From JBBSEX01 sp038239345 (GTDB lineage: Bacteria > Acidobacteriota > Terriglobia > Bryobacterales > Bryobacteraceae): a stretch of DNA of 6,046 bases. This document shows positions 1 to 5,765 of this stretch, piece after piece. How positions within the stretch are numbered: the first letter of the stretch is position 1; each line of letters starts with the position of its first letter. The translations under genes were made by a program, and so were the position numbers. The stretch is from assembly GCA_038239345.1 (NCBI GenBank), contig JBBSEX010000110.1:1-6046 (forward strand). Direction: 5' to 3'. The notes beneath the pieces are model-generated. The model saw only the letters and a program-made list of their open reading frames with translations. It did not search any database and had not been told where the DNA came from.

Positions 1-251
1 ACGTACAAGACGTTGGGTCTTTTCCGCAGCTCCTGACGATATAACCATTTTGTCGTCATTGCGGGAAGGTCTTGGTGCCACCGCAATCGTACGGTGGCTG
101 CGTTCGTTGCCAAGGGTCGGTCCGCCCTCTATCGCAGCCAGGCCGAGAAATTGCCGCTCCTCACCTCTGAAGCGTTCCTCAGCGCGGCGCAGCATCACCC
201 CACCACGGGAGTCGAGCGGTGTGGGAACAGGGTATAGGGGGATGGGCCGGC
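1..251. other. Unassigned stretch, no recognisable gene
   Basis: I recognise no protein family, RNA or repeat here. All three forward frames carry stops or read as low-similarity, Arg/Pro/Ser-rich translations. One reverse-strand frame is open across the whole stretch and on to about 798. It is antisense to two recognisable relics further right, so it is not called as a gene. A forward frame around 47-110 holds a CxxC...CxxC pattern (FCRHCGKVL...GGCVRCQ) that recalls a small zinc ribbon. It is closed by stops and matches nothing I can name. The stretch may be the lost middle of the DUF3489 gene whose end follows, or unrelated DNA joined to it. Confidence 0.5.
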
Positions 252-411
252 GTGATTGCGATGCTGAGCCGTGCAAAAGGCGCGACGATCGCCGAGATCC
301 TGGAATCGACGGGGTGGCAGAAACACACCGTACGTGGTTCGTAAGCATCCTGGGCAGCAGCAGACCATCGCGTCTGCGAAGAACGCCGCCGGGGAGCATG
401 CCAGTAAGATA
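252..411 (+). pseudogene. C-terminal DUF3489 domain relic, twice frameshifted
   Basis: The frame beginning at 252 reads VIAMLSRAKGATIAEILEST and then GWQKHTVRG. This is the usual core of the DUF3489 domain (a small winged-helix-like domain at the C-terminus of proteins of unknown function). The frame stops at TAA 342-344. The similarity continues in a second frame as FVSILGS (about 339-357) and in a third as QQTIASAKNAAGE followed by a residual KI (about 358-411). At least two indels therefore break the domain. Nothing like the N-terminal half of the family is visible upstream; an intact N-terminal half of a paralogue occurs at 5766. The right end passes directly into transposase-like sequence, so the last residues (GEHASKI) could belong to either parent. 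The DUF3489 identity is recalled family knowledge; the frameshifts are read directly. No function can be assigned to the relic. Confidence 0.8.
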
Positions 412-641
412 CAGACGTTCTATGAAAGCTACCTCAACCCTTTTTTGAACTTTCATCGGCCCTGCGGACAGCCGGAGCTGATCACCGATGCAAGGGAAAG
501 ACGAAGCGAGTCTATCGTCGGTATGCGACGCCTTGGCAGATCTTTGAAGGGCTCGATAACGCCGCTGAATACCTGCAGCCAGGCGAAACTTTGAAGGCGG
601 TGAGGGAGCAGACGAAAGCGGAGAGTGACACCGATGCCCCC
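412..641 (+). pseudogene. C-terminal tail relic of an rve/DDE (IS481-like) transposase
   Basis: The first frame gives FYESYLNPFLNFHRPCG (about 418-468), then a stretch ending ITDA (about 481-492). This is the segment that follows the last catalytic acidic residue in integrase-core transposases common in Acidobacteriota and Proteobacteria. After a one-base shift near 490, another frame continues as KGKTKRVYRRYATPWQIFEG, then LDNAAEYLQPGETLKAVREQ and AESDTDA, to about 641. That matches the typical tail 'DAKGK..R.YR.YATPWE....L....FL.PG.TL......A..SDTEAA'. The catalytic DDE core, the helix-turn-helix and both terminal inverted repeats are absent, so the piece cannot transpose. Its left edge is fused to a DUF3489 relic. 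Its right edge meets the MerC-like gene of the opposite strand. Family-level assignment is from memory; the frameshift is seen directly. Confidence 0.75.
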
Positions 642-1004
642 CCAAACTATGCAATCGGCAAAACGTACCACTGCGACAAGACCCAACCACAAAGGGCCGT
701 AACCGTGACGCCGCGAAGCGTGATAACCGAGAGCTAAAGCGGTGATGGCGAGGAAGCCAACCGTCAGCGGTAGCAGATACTTTGCCGAGATCAGAACGCT
801 AAGGCCGAGTGCCGACACAAGGCCCGCATACGCAGGCCAACAGGCCGGACACATCAATTTCGGAAGCAGAGAAACGCCTATACCGGGCAGCGCCGCGACG
901 GTTTGCTTGAATGTCGCCCCATCGCTTTCAGTAAAACGTCTTGTAGTTTCATCATCCGCTCCATTTCCCCAAGCGCCGTTTCGGCGATAATCTTCAGCGT
1001 CCAT
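453..1004 (-). CDS. MerC-like membrane protein with rearranged C-terminus (probably decayed)
   Basis: Reading from ATG 1004, residues 1-34 are polar. Residues 38-58 contain LPGIGVSLLPKLMCPACWPAY, with a CxxC pair (C52, C55) at the start of a membrane helix. About 60-76 and 78-93 form further hydrophobic segments (LVSALGLSVLI, YLLPLTVGFLAITALAL). They are followed by a basic loop (HASRRHGYGP) and a last helix, LWLGLVAVV. This layout matches small MerC-domain proteins of roughly 125-140 residues that bring Hg(II) across the inner membrane through cysteine pairs. After residue 113 the similarity weakens: RFADCIVWGGIG may be a shortened version of the family's 'GKF.(L/F)DS....YGGIG' tail. From about residue 126 (position 627 downwards) the frame merely reads the antisense of the transposase relic until TGA 453-455. 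I see no clear Shine-Dalgarno before 1004. The frame stays open upstream to 1373, but that part overlaps the large gene. No merR, merA or merP is nearby. A gene remnant is more likely than a working transporter. Confidence 0.55.
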   Translation of the reverse strand: MDAEDYRRNGAWGNGADDETTRRFTESDGATFKQTVAALPGIGVSLLPKLMCPACWPAYAGLVSALGLSVLISAKYLLPLTVGFLAITALALGYHASRRHGYGPLWLGLVAVVRFADCIVWGGIGVTLRFRLLPHRLQSFAWLQVFSGVIEPFKDLPRRRIPTIDSLRLSLASVISSGCPQGR

Positions 1005-1077
1005 TTCATCAACTAAGGTTACCTGCGTTGATTGGAGCGAGGGAGCTCTGCACCGGTAAACCGCCACCTCACAACTC

Positions 1078-1140
1078 TTCATGCTATCAATACGCGAGTT
1101 GCTGGCCAGCCACAAAGACCTGGCCGCGCGCTTTGAAGGC
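1078..1140 (+). pseudogene. Short relic resembling the C-terminal helix of ORF6N-type proteins
   Basis: The forward frame reads FMLSIRELLASHKDLAARFE. ORF6N-domain (phage/KilA-N-associated) proteins usually have 'R.FV.LRE.LASHK(D/E)LA.(K/R)..ELE' after their DNA-binding domain, and the match over about 16 residues is close. Upstream the frame is stopped by TAA at 1057-1059, and nothing of the DNA-binding domain is visible. Downstream the usual continuation (EKKYD..F..VF.AIR.LM) is missing. The piece is short, so chance similarity remains possible. If real, it is another broken gene lying immediately upstream of the large secreted-protein gene. Confidence 0.4.
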
Positions 1141-1175
1141 GACATGCATTTCATTTCTGATAGACTAATCGGACT

Positions 1176-1180
1176 AAAGG
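1176..1180 (+). promoter_or_regulatory. Ribosome binding site of the large secreted-protein gene
   Basis: AAAGG at 1176-1180 lies nine bases before ATG 1190. An in-frame TAA at 1175-1177 overlaps it, so no earlier ATG, GTG or TTG start exists in this frame. This fixes the start at 1190. Confidence 0.6.
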
Positions 1181-1189
1181 TGCATATGC

Positions 1190-1258
1190 ATGAAACCCTT
1201 TGCAGCGGCTCGCTCGCTTGTCGTTTCCTTTGAACTTCTAAGCGGGTATTTGGTTGCT
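1190..1258 (+). other. Predicted signal peptide coding segment
   Basis: Residues 1-8 (MKPFAAAR) are basic, 9-22 (SLVVSFELLSGYLV) are hydrophobic, and A23-Q24 is a plausible cleavage site (LVA before QP). A glutamate (E15) in the middle of the hydrophobic core is unusual and weakens the prediction. No lipobox cysteine is present, so Sec export and signal peptidase I are inferred. Confidence 0.6.
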
Positions 1259-4200
1259 CAGCCGGTGCTGAGGTCGCCGCGGCCCTCTGCTCCGCCAGTA
1301 TCCTCCCCACCGTTCCGACGAGACCGCATGCGAGTTCAACGGTACCCGAGGGGGTTTGATACGGCGCGGGCACGGCTCAAAGCGATCGAACAGATGGAAC
1401 GTGCCATGGGGGAACAACAAGCCGCCGGCATATCCCCGCAACCCTGGACTGACATCGGTCCCCGGCCTACTGTCAACGGCAGTTGGCGCTGGGGCGCCTG
1501 GACGGATTCGATCGCGGTCGATCCGACCGACTCCCAGACCGTCTACATCGGAAATCCGGGTAGCGGCGTTTGGAAAACAGCGGATGGGGGAACCACATGG
1601 AATCCGAAGATGGATAACGCACCAGCGATGGGGATTGGGGCGATCGCGGTGGCGCCATCTAATTCAAGCATCGTTTACGCAGGAACTGGTAATTGGGACT
1701 ACGGTGTCGGTATCTTGAAATCTATCGATAAAGGCAACACGTGGACTTTGCTCCCGGGGCCTTTTCAAGGCCCTTTTGGACCAAATCAGTACTTCGATGG
1801 CGGCTTCATCATCGTCGCGTTGGCCGTTCATCCACAGAATCCCAATATCGTTCTCGCCGGCGCGTTCGAGGGCCAGCAAAGCCGAAGGGGAATCTACCGA
1901 TCAACAGATGGAGGTAGCAATTGGACCCAGGTCTTTTCGGGTGGACGAGGGACCTCCTTTGCCTGGAATCCTCAGAATCCCAACATCGTGTATGCTGCGA
2001 TTGGCGACTTTTATTCGCCCGCCCAAAACGGCATCTACAAATCGGCGGATGGCGGCTTCACCTGGATCCTTTCGCAAAACGGGGTCGCGCCGACGCTGGT
2101 CGCCGGTGCGATAGAGATTTTCCTCTCCATATGCGCGAGCGCACCGAATGTGCTTTATGCCTCGCTTTTTGCGTCCGGTGGGGGCACTCTCGCGGTTATC
2201 AAGACCGTTAATAGCGGTACCACCTGGACAACGCTCCCGATTCCAACGTCCCCGCGCGGTTTTCAAGTAACCGTCCATCCACAGGATCCCAATATTGTCT
2301 TCGTTGGCGACGTCAAATTGTATCGCTCCCAGGATGGCGGCCAAACGTGGCAGAACGTGACCTCGGGAATCAGTTTTACGGATTTTCGCTCATTTGTTTT
2401 CTCCTCTGACGGCGGAGTGTTTTACGTCGGCTCCGACGGCGGCATGTGGAAGACCTCTGATCCTGCCTTGAGCACAATCAACTGGACACCACTTAACGAC
2501 ACATTGGAGACAACGTTGTTTTACCCGGGATCTCCGATCTCGATCCACCCGACGGATCCAAAGATAGGCTTCGGAGGCGCGCAGGACTTAGGAATTCTCA
2601 AATACTCAGGCACTAAGGCATGGCAACAGGTGCAGGGTTGCGACGGCGGAACCACCTTGATCGACCCGACGAATCCCCAAAATGTATACGCAACCTGCCA
2701 AGGTATATCGATCTATAAGTCCACTTCCGGAGGCGCTGTCGGGACATGGACTTCCACCATAGCGGGAATCGTTACCACCGACCGTGCCAGATTCGTTCCC
2801 ACGATTGAGCTCGACCTGCAGAATCCGCAGCGGCTGCTCTATGGCACCTATCGTTTGTACCAGTCCCTGAATGGCGCTCAAACCTGGGCGCCGATATCTC
2901 AAGATCTAAGCAATGGATGCTCCGCCGGCATTGCCTCTATCTCGATCTCGCCAATAAATGGCAACGCTGTCTACGTTGGCGGCCAGTGCAATGGCACAGT
3001 TTATGTGTCCACCAATGCAATGGTCGCGTCGCCGACGTGGACCGACCGCAGCGCGGGATTGCCGAATAACCGCGATGTGACGCGGGTAGTCGCAGGCCTG
3101 ACCGATCCCATGATAGCTTACGTTACCATGTCGGGCTTCACTTGGCCAACCAGTACTCAAGGACATGTCTTTCGTACGCAAAATGCAGGTGTTACATGGA
3201 CTGACATTAGTAGCAATTTGCCAAATATTCCAGTCAACGACCTGTCGATCGATCCGGACATTCCAGGTACGTTATATGTGGCAACCGATATCGGCGTGTT
3301 TTCGACGTCTAATGGGGGCGCCAGTTGGGCGCCTCTTTCGACGGGTCTTCCACGCGCGTATGTGCAGAATATCCGCGTGCACCAACCCTCCAGAATCCTT
3401 CGCGCCGCAACACTGGGACGCGGCATGTGGGATCTCGATATCAGGTTGACCACGCCTACCGTCGCTCCCGCGGGCGGCATCGGTTCCGCGCAAGCTTTCA
3501 CCTTCACCTACACGGACCTGGCCGGTTACCAGAATGTCTCCGGCTCGCAAATCATCATTAACTCGACCACGAGCCCCGCCGGCGCCTGCTACATCCTGTT
3601 CGGCCGTGGTAACAACGCCGTTACGCTGGTTAACGATGCCGGTACGCCCGGTCCGCTGACGACGCTAGGCGCGCCCACTGTGCTGCAGAATAGCCAGTGC
3701 AGCGTATTGGCATCCATTTCGTCGCAGTCAGGCGCTGGCAGCGCGGTCACATTGACCCTGTACGTTGTCTTTAAACCAGCTTTCGCGGGCCCAAAGAACG
3801 TGTATTCCGCCTTCAGCACAAATGGTGGGCTTAGTTCCGGCCTGAAGCAGGTGGGTACCTTCACGGCCACCATCAACACGACGCCAATCTCGGCTGTTTC
3901 GGTCACTCCCACTTCGGGAACCGGACAAGCCCAGGCTTTTACGTTTAACTATTTTGATCCTAACGGATATCCAAATATCTCCGGCTCGCAGGTGCTGTTC
4001 AGCGCCAGTACGTCAGCCGTGGGCCAATGCTACATCCTGTTTGCACGCGGTACGAACCAGATTGCGTTACTGGATGGCACCGGAAATAATCCTACTCTAG
4101 CCCCTCTAGGGGGCCAGACGGTGCTCCAGAACAGCCAGTGCTCGGTGCTTGCTGCAAACTCGTATCAGAGCGGCTCAGGCACAAACTTGTTCTTAACTTT

Positions 4201-5194
4201 GTTCGTTGCGTTCAAGCCTGCGTTCGCAGGAGCCAAGAATATCTACTCCGGTTCCACGGATAACGGTGGGAATCGCTCGGCGTTTGCTCAACTCGGCACT
4301 TGGACGGTCCCGGCAACAGCTCCGCCACTCGCTGTTAATTCTGTGACCCCGGCCGCAGCCACTGGGCCGAGCAATCCGCTGACGTTCGTGTTTTCGGATC
4401 CGAATGGCTTTGCGGATATTTCAGGGGGCCAGGTGATCGTGAATCCAACCTTGACTGGGGCGGGCTCCTGCTACGTCCAGTTCACGCGTGCGGGACTGAT
4501 TGCCCTGGCTGGCGACGATGGTGCTAGCACGACCACTGCTAACGTCGGCCAAGCCACCTTTCTACAGAACAGCCAGTGCATGGTGAACGCGGCAGCGTCG
4601 TCCATAACCGGCAATGGAAATTACCTGAGCCTGACTTTGTTCGTCACCATGAAGACGCCGGGCGTAAAGAACGTTTACACTTCGGTAAGTTTGAACGGTG
4701 GCGCGACATCGGGCTACTTGCAAGTGGGAACCTGGAACGTGACGTCGCCCGCATCGCTAACACCGGTATCGGTCAGTCCTGGAACGGGAGCTGGTCCGGC
4801 CGGGACGCCGCAGTACTTCACCTTCACGTATTCGGATCCGAATGGAGCAAGTGACATCTCGGGTTCGCAGATCATCATCAATCCGGCTCTACAGGGTGCA
4901 TCCGCCTGCTACGTGTTGTACGGCAGAGGAACGAATCTGTTGGCGATGGCAAACGATAATGCGAGCAGTTTCACGCAAGGTACTTTGGGGACGGGGGGTA
5001 CGCTGCAGAACAGCCAGTGCAGCATCGACCTGCCGAAGTCGTTCCAGGTGCAGACGGGTAACACGGTCAATCTGACACTGGCCGTGACCTTCAACCCGAA
5101 CTATAAGGGGTTGATGTATGCGTTCTCGAACGTGGTAAACAATGCTGGGAATGCTTCGAACTTCCCGGCGCTCGGGCCGTACCTGGTGCAGTAG
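1190..5194 (+). CDS. Large secreted Asp-box (BNR) beta-propeller protein with four two-cysteine C-terminal repeats
   Basis: This is an exported protein of 1334 residues with no visible enzyme motif. Residues 1-23 look like a signal peptide. About 30-80 form a Pro/Arg-rich linker and then a short charged helix (ARLKAIEQMERAMGEQQ). From about 85 to 752 the chain follows the acidobacterial pattern 'W..IGP.P...I.VDP....VY.G....G(V/I)WK(T/S).DGG.TW'. About twelve Asp-box motifs or degenerate versions start near residues 129, 177, 237, 284, 338, 379, 421, 510, 558, 607, 662 and 705. Such repeats build beta-propellers of the sialidase/VPS10/GH74 kind. Roughly 670 residues would suit one ten-bladed or two seven-bladed propellers. 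Residues 755-1334 are four beta-rich repeats, each with a CY(I/V) and an LQNSQC motif. There is no dockerin, LPxTG, lipobox or C-terminal anchor, so release into the periplasm or medium is inferred. The start is ATG 1190, because TAA 1175-1177 closes the frame upstream. TAG at 5192-5194 ends it, 19 bases before the convergent gpsA relic. No strong sigma-70 promoter was seen upstream. A GH74-type glycosidase or a glycan- or protein-binding role is possible, but no catalytic residues could be named. Confidence 0.93.
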   Translation: MKPFAAARSLVVSFELLSGYLVAQPVLRSPRPSAPPVSSPPFRRDRMRVQRYPRGFDTARARLKAIEQMERAMGEQQAAGISPQPWTDIGPRPTVNGSWRWGAWTDSIAVDPTDSQTVYIGNPGSGVWKTADGGTTWNPKMDNAPAMGIGAIAVAPSNSSIVYAGTGNWDYGVGILKSIDKGNTWTLLPGPFQGPFGPNQYFDGGFIIVALAVHPQNPNIVLAGAFEGQQSRRGIYRSTDGGSNWTQVFSGGRGTSFAWNPQNPNIVYAAIGDFYSPAQNGIYKSADGGFTWILSQNGVAPTLVAGAIEIFLSICASAPNVLYASLFASGGGTLAVIKTVNSGTTWTTLPIPTSPRGFQVTVHPQDPNIVFVGDVKLYRSQDGGQTWQNVTSGISFTDFRSFVFSSDGGVFYVGSDGGMWKTSDPALSTINWTPLNDTLETTLFYPGSPISIHPTDPKIGFGGAQDLGILKYSGTKAWQQVQGCDGGTTLIDPTNPQNVYATCQGISIYKSTSGGAVGTWTSTIAGIVTTDRARFVPTIELDLQNPQRLLYGTYRLYQSLNGAQTWAPISQDLSNGCSAGIASISISPINGNAVYVGGQCNGTVYVSTNAMVASPTWTDRSAGLPNNRDVTRVVAGLTDPMIAYVTMSGFTWPTSTQGHVFRTQNAGVTWTDISSNLPNIPVNDLSIDPDIPGTLYVATDIGVFSTSNGGASWAPLSTGLPRAYVQNIRVHQPSRILRAATLGRGMWDLDIRLTTPTVAPAGGIGSAQAFTFTYTDLAGYQNVSGSQIIINSTTSPAGACYILFGRGNNAVTLVNDAGTPGPLTTLGAPTVLQNSQCSVLASISSQSGAGSAVTLTLYVVFKPAFAGPKNVYSAFSTNGGLSSGLKQVGTFTATINTTPISAVSVTPTSGTGQAQAFTFNYFDPNGYPNISGSQVLFSASTSAVGQCYILFARGTNQIALLDGTGNNPTLAPLGGQTVLQNSQCSVLAANSYQSGSGTNLFLTLFVAFKPAFAGAKNIYSGSTDNGGNRSAFAQLGTWTVPATAPPLAVNSVTPAAATGPSNPLTFVFSDPNGFADISGGQVIVNPTLTGAGSCYVQFTRAGLIALAGDDGASTTTANVGQATFLQNSQCMVNAAASSITGNGNYLSLTLFVTMKTPGVKNVYTSVSLNGGATSGYLQVGTWNVTSPASLTPVSVSPGTGAGPAGTPQYFTFTYSDPNGASDISGSQIIINPALQGASACYVLYGRGTNLLAMANDNASSFTQGTLGTGGTLQNSQCSIDLPKSFQVQTGNTVNLTLAVTFNPNYKGLMYAFSNVVNNAGNASNFPALGPYLVQ
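1574..3328 (+). repeat. Asp-box repeat region, about 12 copies
   Basis: Good copies of (K/R)(S/T)xDxGxTW are KTADGGTTW (from 1574), KSIDKGNTW (1718), RSTDGGSNW (1898), KSADGGFTW (2039) and RSQDGGQTW (2324). Copies that have lost the aspartate or glycine are KTVNSGTTW (2201), KTSDPALSTINW (2450), KSTSGGAVGTW (2717), QSLNGAQTW (2861), STNAMVASPTW (3008), RTQNAGVTW (3173) and STSNGGASW (3302). Many are preceded 30-40 residues earlier by the companion motif 'V.P.(N/D)P.IV(Y/F).G', for example near 1830 and 2270. The first six copies are closer to consensus than the later ones, which may mark two propellers of different age or constraint. Confidence 0.85.
3452..5194 (+). repeat. Four tandem ~145-residue two-cysteine domains
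   Basis: Repeats begin near 3452, 3881, 4322 and 4757 (residues 755, 898, 1045 and 1190). Each runs in the same order: a 'P(V/I)..V.P..G.G..Q.FTF.Y.DPNG' strand, '(I/V)SG.Q(I/V)', a CY(I/V) cysteine, '(L/I)A(L/M)..D', an LQNSQC cysteine, 'L.LTLFV.FK', '(A)KN(V/I)Y...NGG' and a closing 'LGTW' (degenerate in repeat 4). Cysteine pairs are at residues 800/837, 947/984, 1094/1130 and 1240/1277, so the spacing is 37, 37, 36 and 37. No other cysteine occurs in this half, which argues for one disulphide per domain. The LQNSQC coding bases are nearly identical between copies, but the rest has diverged. This suggests old duplication with strong selection on that motif. I know similar sequences from Solibacter-type secreted proteins but no named domain. 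Confidence 0.9.
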
Positions 5195-5213
5195 GCAAAT
5201 CGGTCAACACCGC

Positions 5214-5589
5214 TTACTCGTCCGTGAGTGTTCGCTCCATCAGACTGCGCATCGCTTCTCGGGGCGTGACTTCGTTCTTAAGTAGCCGGCCCATCTGCTG
5301 GGTGATAGGCATGTCCGTGTGAAACCTGCGCGAGAGATTCACGGCTGCCGCGGTAGTTTCGACGCCTTCCGCAATCATCGTCGTTGAGCTGACAATGTCG
5401 CCGAGCCTCCACTCGCCAGTACACGTCAAGACCAAATCGCCCAAGCCAGCCATGGTGCGCGGCTTCCCCCCATGGCGACTGCGAGCCGCGTGATTTCCCC
5501 CAAACCGCGGGTAATCAGTGCGGCGATGGAATTATTCCCGACCCTAGACCGTGACTGATGCCGGCTCCGATTGCGATCACGTTTTTCGT
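5214..5589 (-). pseudogene. gpsA: gpsA relic: C-terminal half of NAD(P)-dependent glycerol-3-phosphate dehydrogenase
   Basis: GpsA reduces dihydroxyacetone phosphate to sn-glycerol 3-phosphate for phospholipid synthesis. Reading leftwards from 5589, the first frame gives TKNVIAIGAGISHGLGSG, the substrate-binding lysine region of the family signature. Putting one G back near 5536 turns GGA-ATAATTCC into GGA-GAT-AAT-TCC. This restores 'GDNS' and continues as IAALITRGLGEITRLAVAMG. Adding one G to the six-G run at 5466-5471 (plus-strand Cs) restores 'GGKPRTMAGLGDLVLTCTG'. After CTG the usual 'D.SRNR.VG..LG.G' segment of about 16 residues is missing. The frame resumes at RLGDIVSSTTMIAEGVETT and runs through PITQQM and a normal terminus TLTDE, with stop TAA at 5214-5216. 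The N-terminal Rossmann half (GxGxxG) is absent beyond about 5590-5605. The gene therefore cannot make a working enzyme. Identification is strong because of the long signature; the indels are read directly. Confidence 0.88.
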
Positions 5590-5671
5590 ATGAAACCGCC
5601 TTCGTTTTGTCGGGTATATAAAAGGGGACTCAGGCCGCCGTTTGCTCTGCACAATCCCAGGCAATCGGCCC

Positions 5672-5680
5672 TGGCATAAT
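5672..5680 (+). promoter_or_regulatory. Candidate extended -10 promoter element
   Basis: TGGCATAAT fits TGn followed by a five-of-six match to TATAAT, about 85 bases before the DUF3489 start codon. No convincing -35 lies 16-18 bases upstream, so only an extended -10 promoter would work. This is a weak, pattern-only call. Confidence 0.25.
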
Positions 5681-5752
5681 CCCACAGAATTGACATGCTT
5701 GTTCCCGTCAAACCGAGTGATGAATGTGAACATCGCAGTAGACGCTGCGGGC

Positions 5753-5759
5753 AAAGGAG
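5753..5759 (+). promoter_or_regulatory. Ribosome binding site of the DUF3489-family gene
   Basis: AAAGGAG ends six bases before ATG 5766. This strong Shine-Dalgarno with near-ideal spacing fixes the start and indicates a translated gene, in contrast to the relics around it. Confidence 0.8.
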
Positions 5760-5765
5760 AAAGCA

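Larger units (their letters stand above)
5590..5765. other. Non-coding gap between the gpsA relic and the DUF3489 gene
   Basis: The sequence holds no gene I can recognise on either strand. It includes the broken end of gpsA homology on the left and the presumed promoter and leader of the downstream DUF3489 gene on the right. The only promoter-like elements are a TGGCATAAT and an isolated TTGACA (5690-5695), which has no good -10 at 16-18 bases. Confidence 0.5.

Noticed and set aside
1..798. A reverse-strand frame open for about 266 codons from a stop at 799-801 to the left edge of the window
   Set aside because: It is antisense to the recognisable DUF3489 and transposase relics and overlaps the MerC-like frame on its own strand. 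Its translation matches no family I know. Long antisense open frames are common in this kind of sequence.
1133..1161. TTGAAG and TCTGAT with 17-base spacing as a sigma-70 promoter for the large gene
   Set aside because: The -10 matches only four of six positions and the elements overlap the ORF6N-like scrap. It is not distinguishable from background.
1757..1777. Perfect 7-bp hairpin (GGGCCTT-TTC-AAGGCCC) followed by four Ts, like an intrinsic terminator, inside the large gene
   Set aside because: It encodes the GPFQGPF residues of the propeller region and the T tract is only four bases before GG. Coincidence of codon use is more likely than premature termination.
3157..3912. Several reverse-strand and alternative-frame open stretches within the large gene
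   Set aside because: They are shadows of the intact main frame, have no family resemblance and lack ribosome binding sites.
5201..5212. Small inverted repeat CGGT-CAAC-ACCG just after the stop of the large gene
   Set aside because: A four-base-pair stem without a T tract is too weak to call a terminator.
5615..5624. TATATAAAAG resembling a eukaryotic TATA box
   Set aside because: The context is clearly bacterial. The string lies at the decayed edge of the gpsA relic and has no partner -35 at a useful distance.
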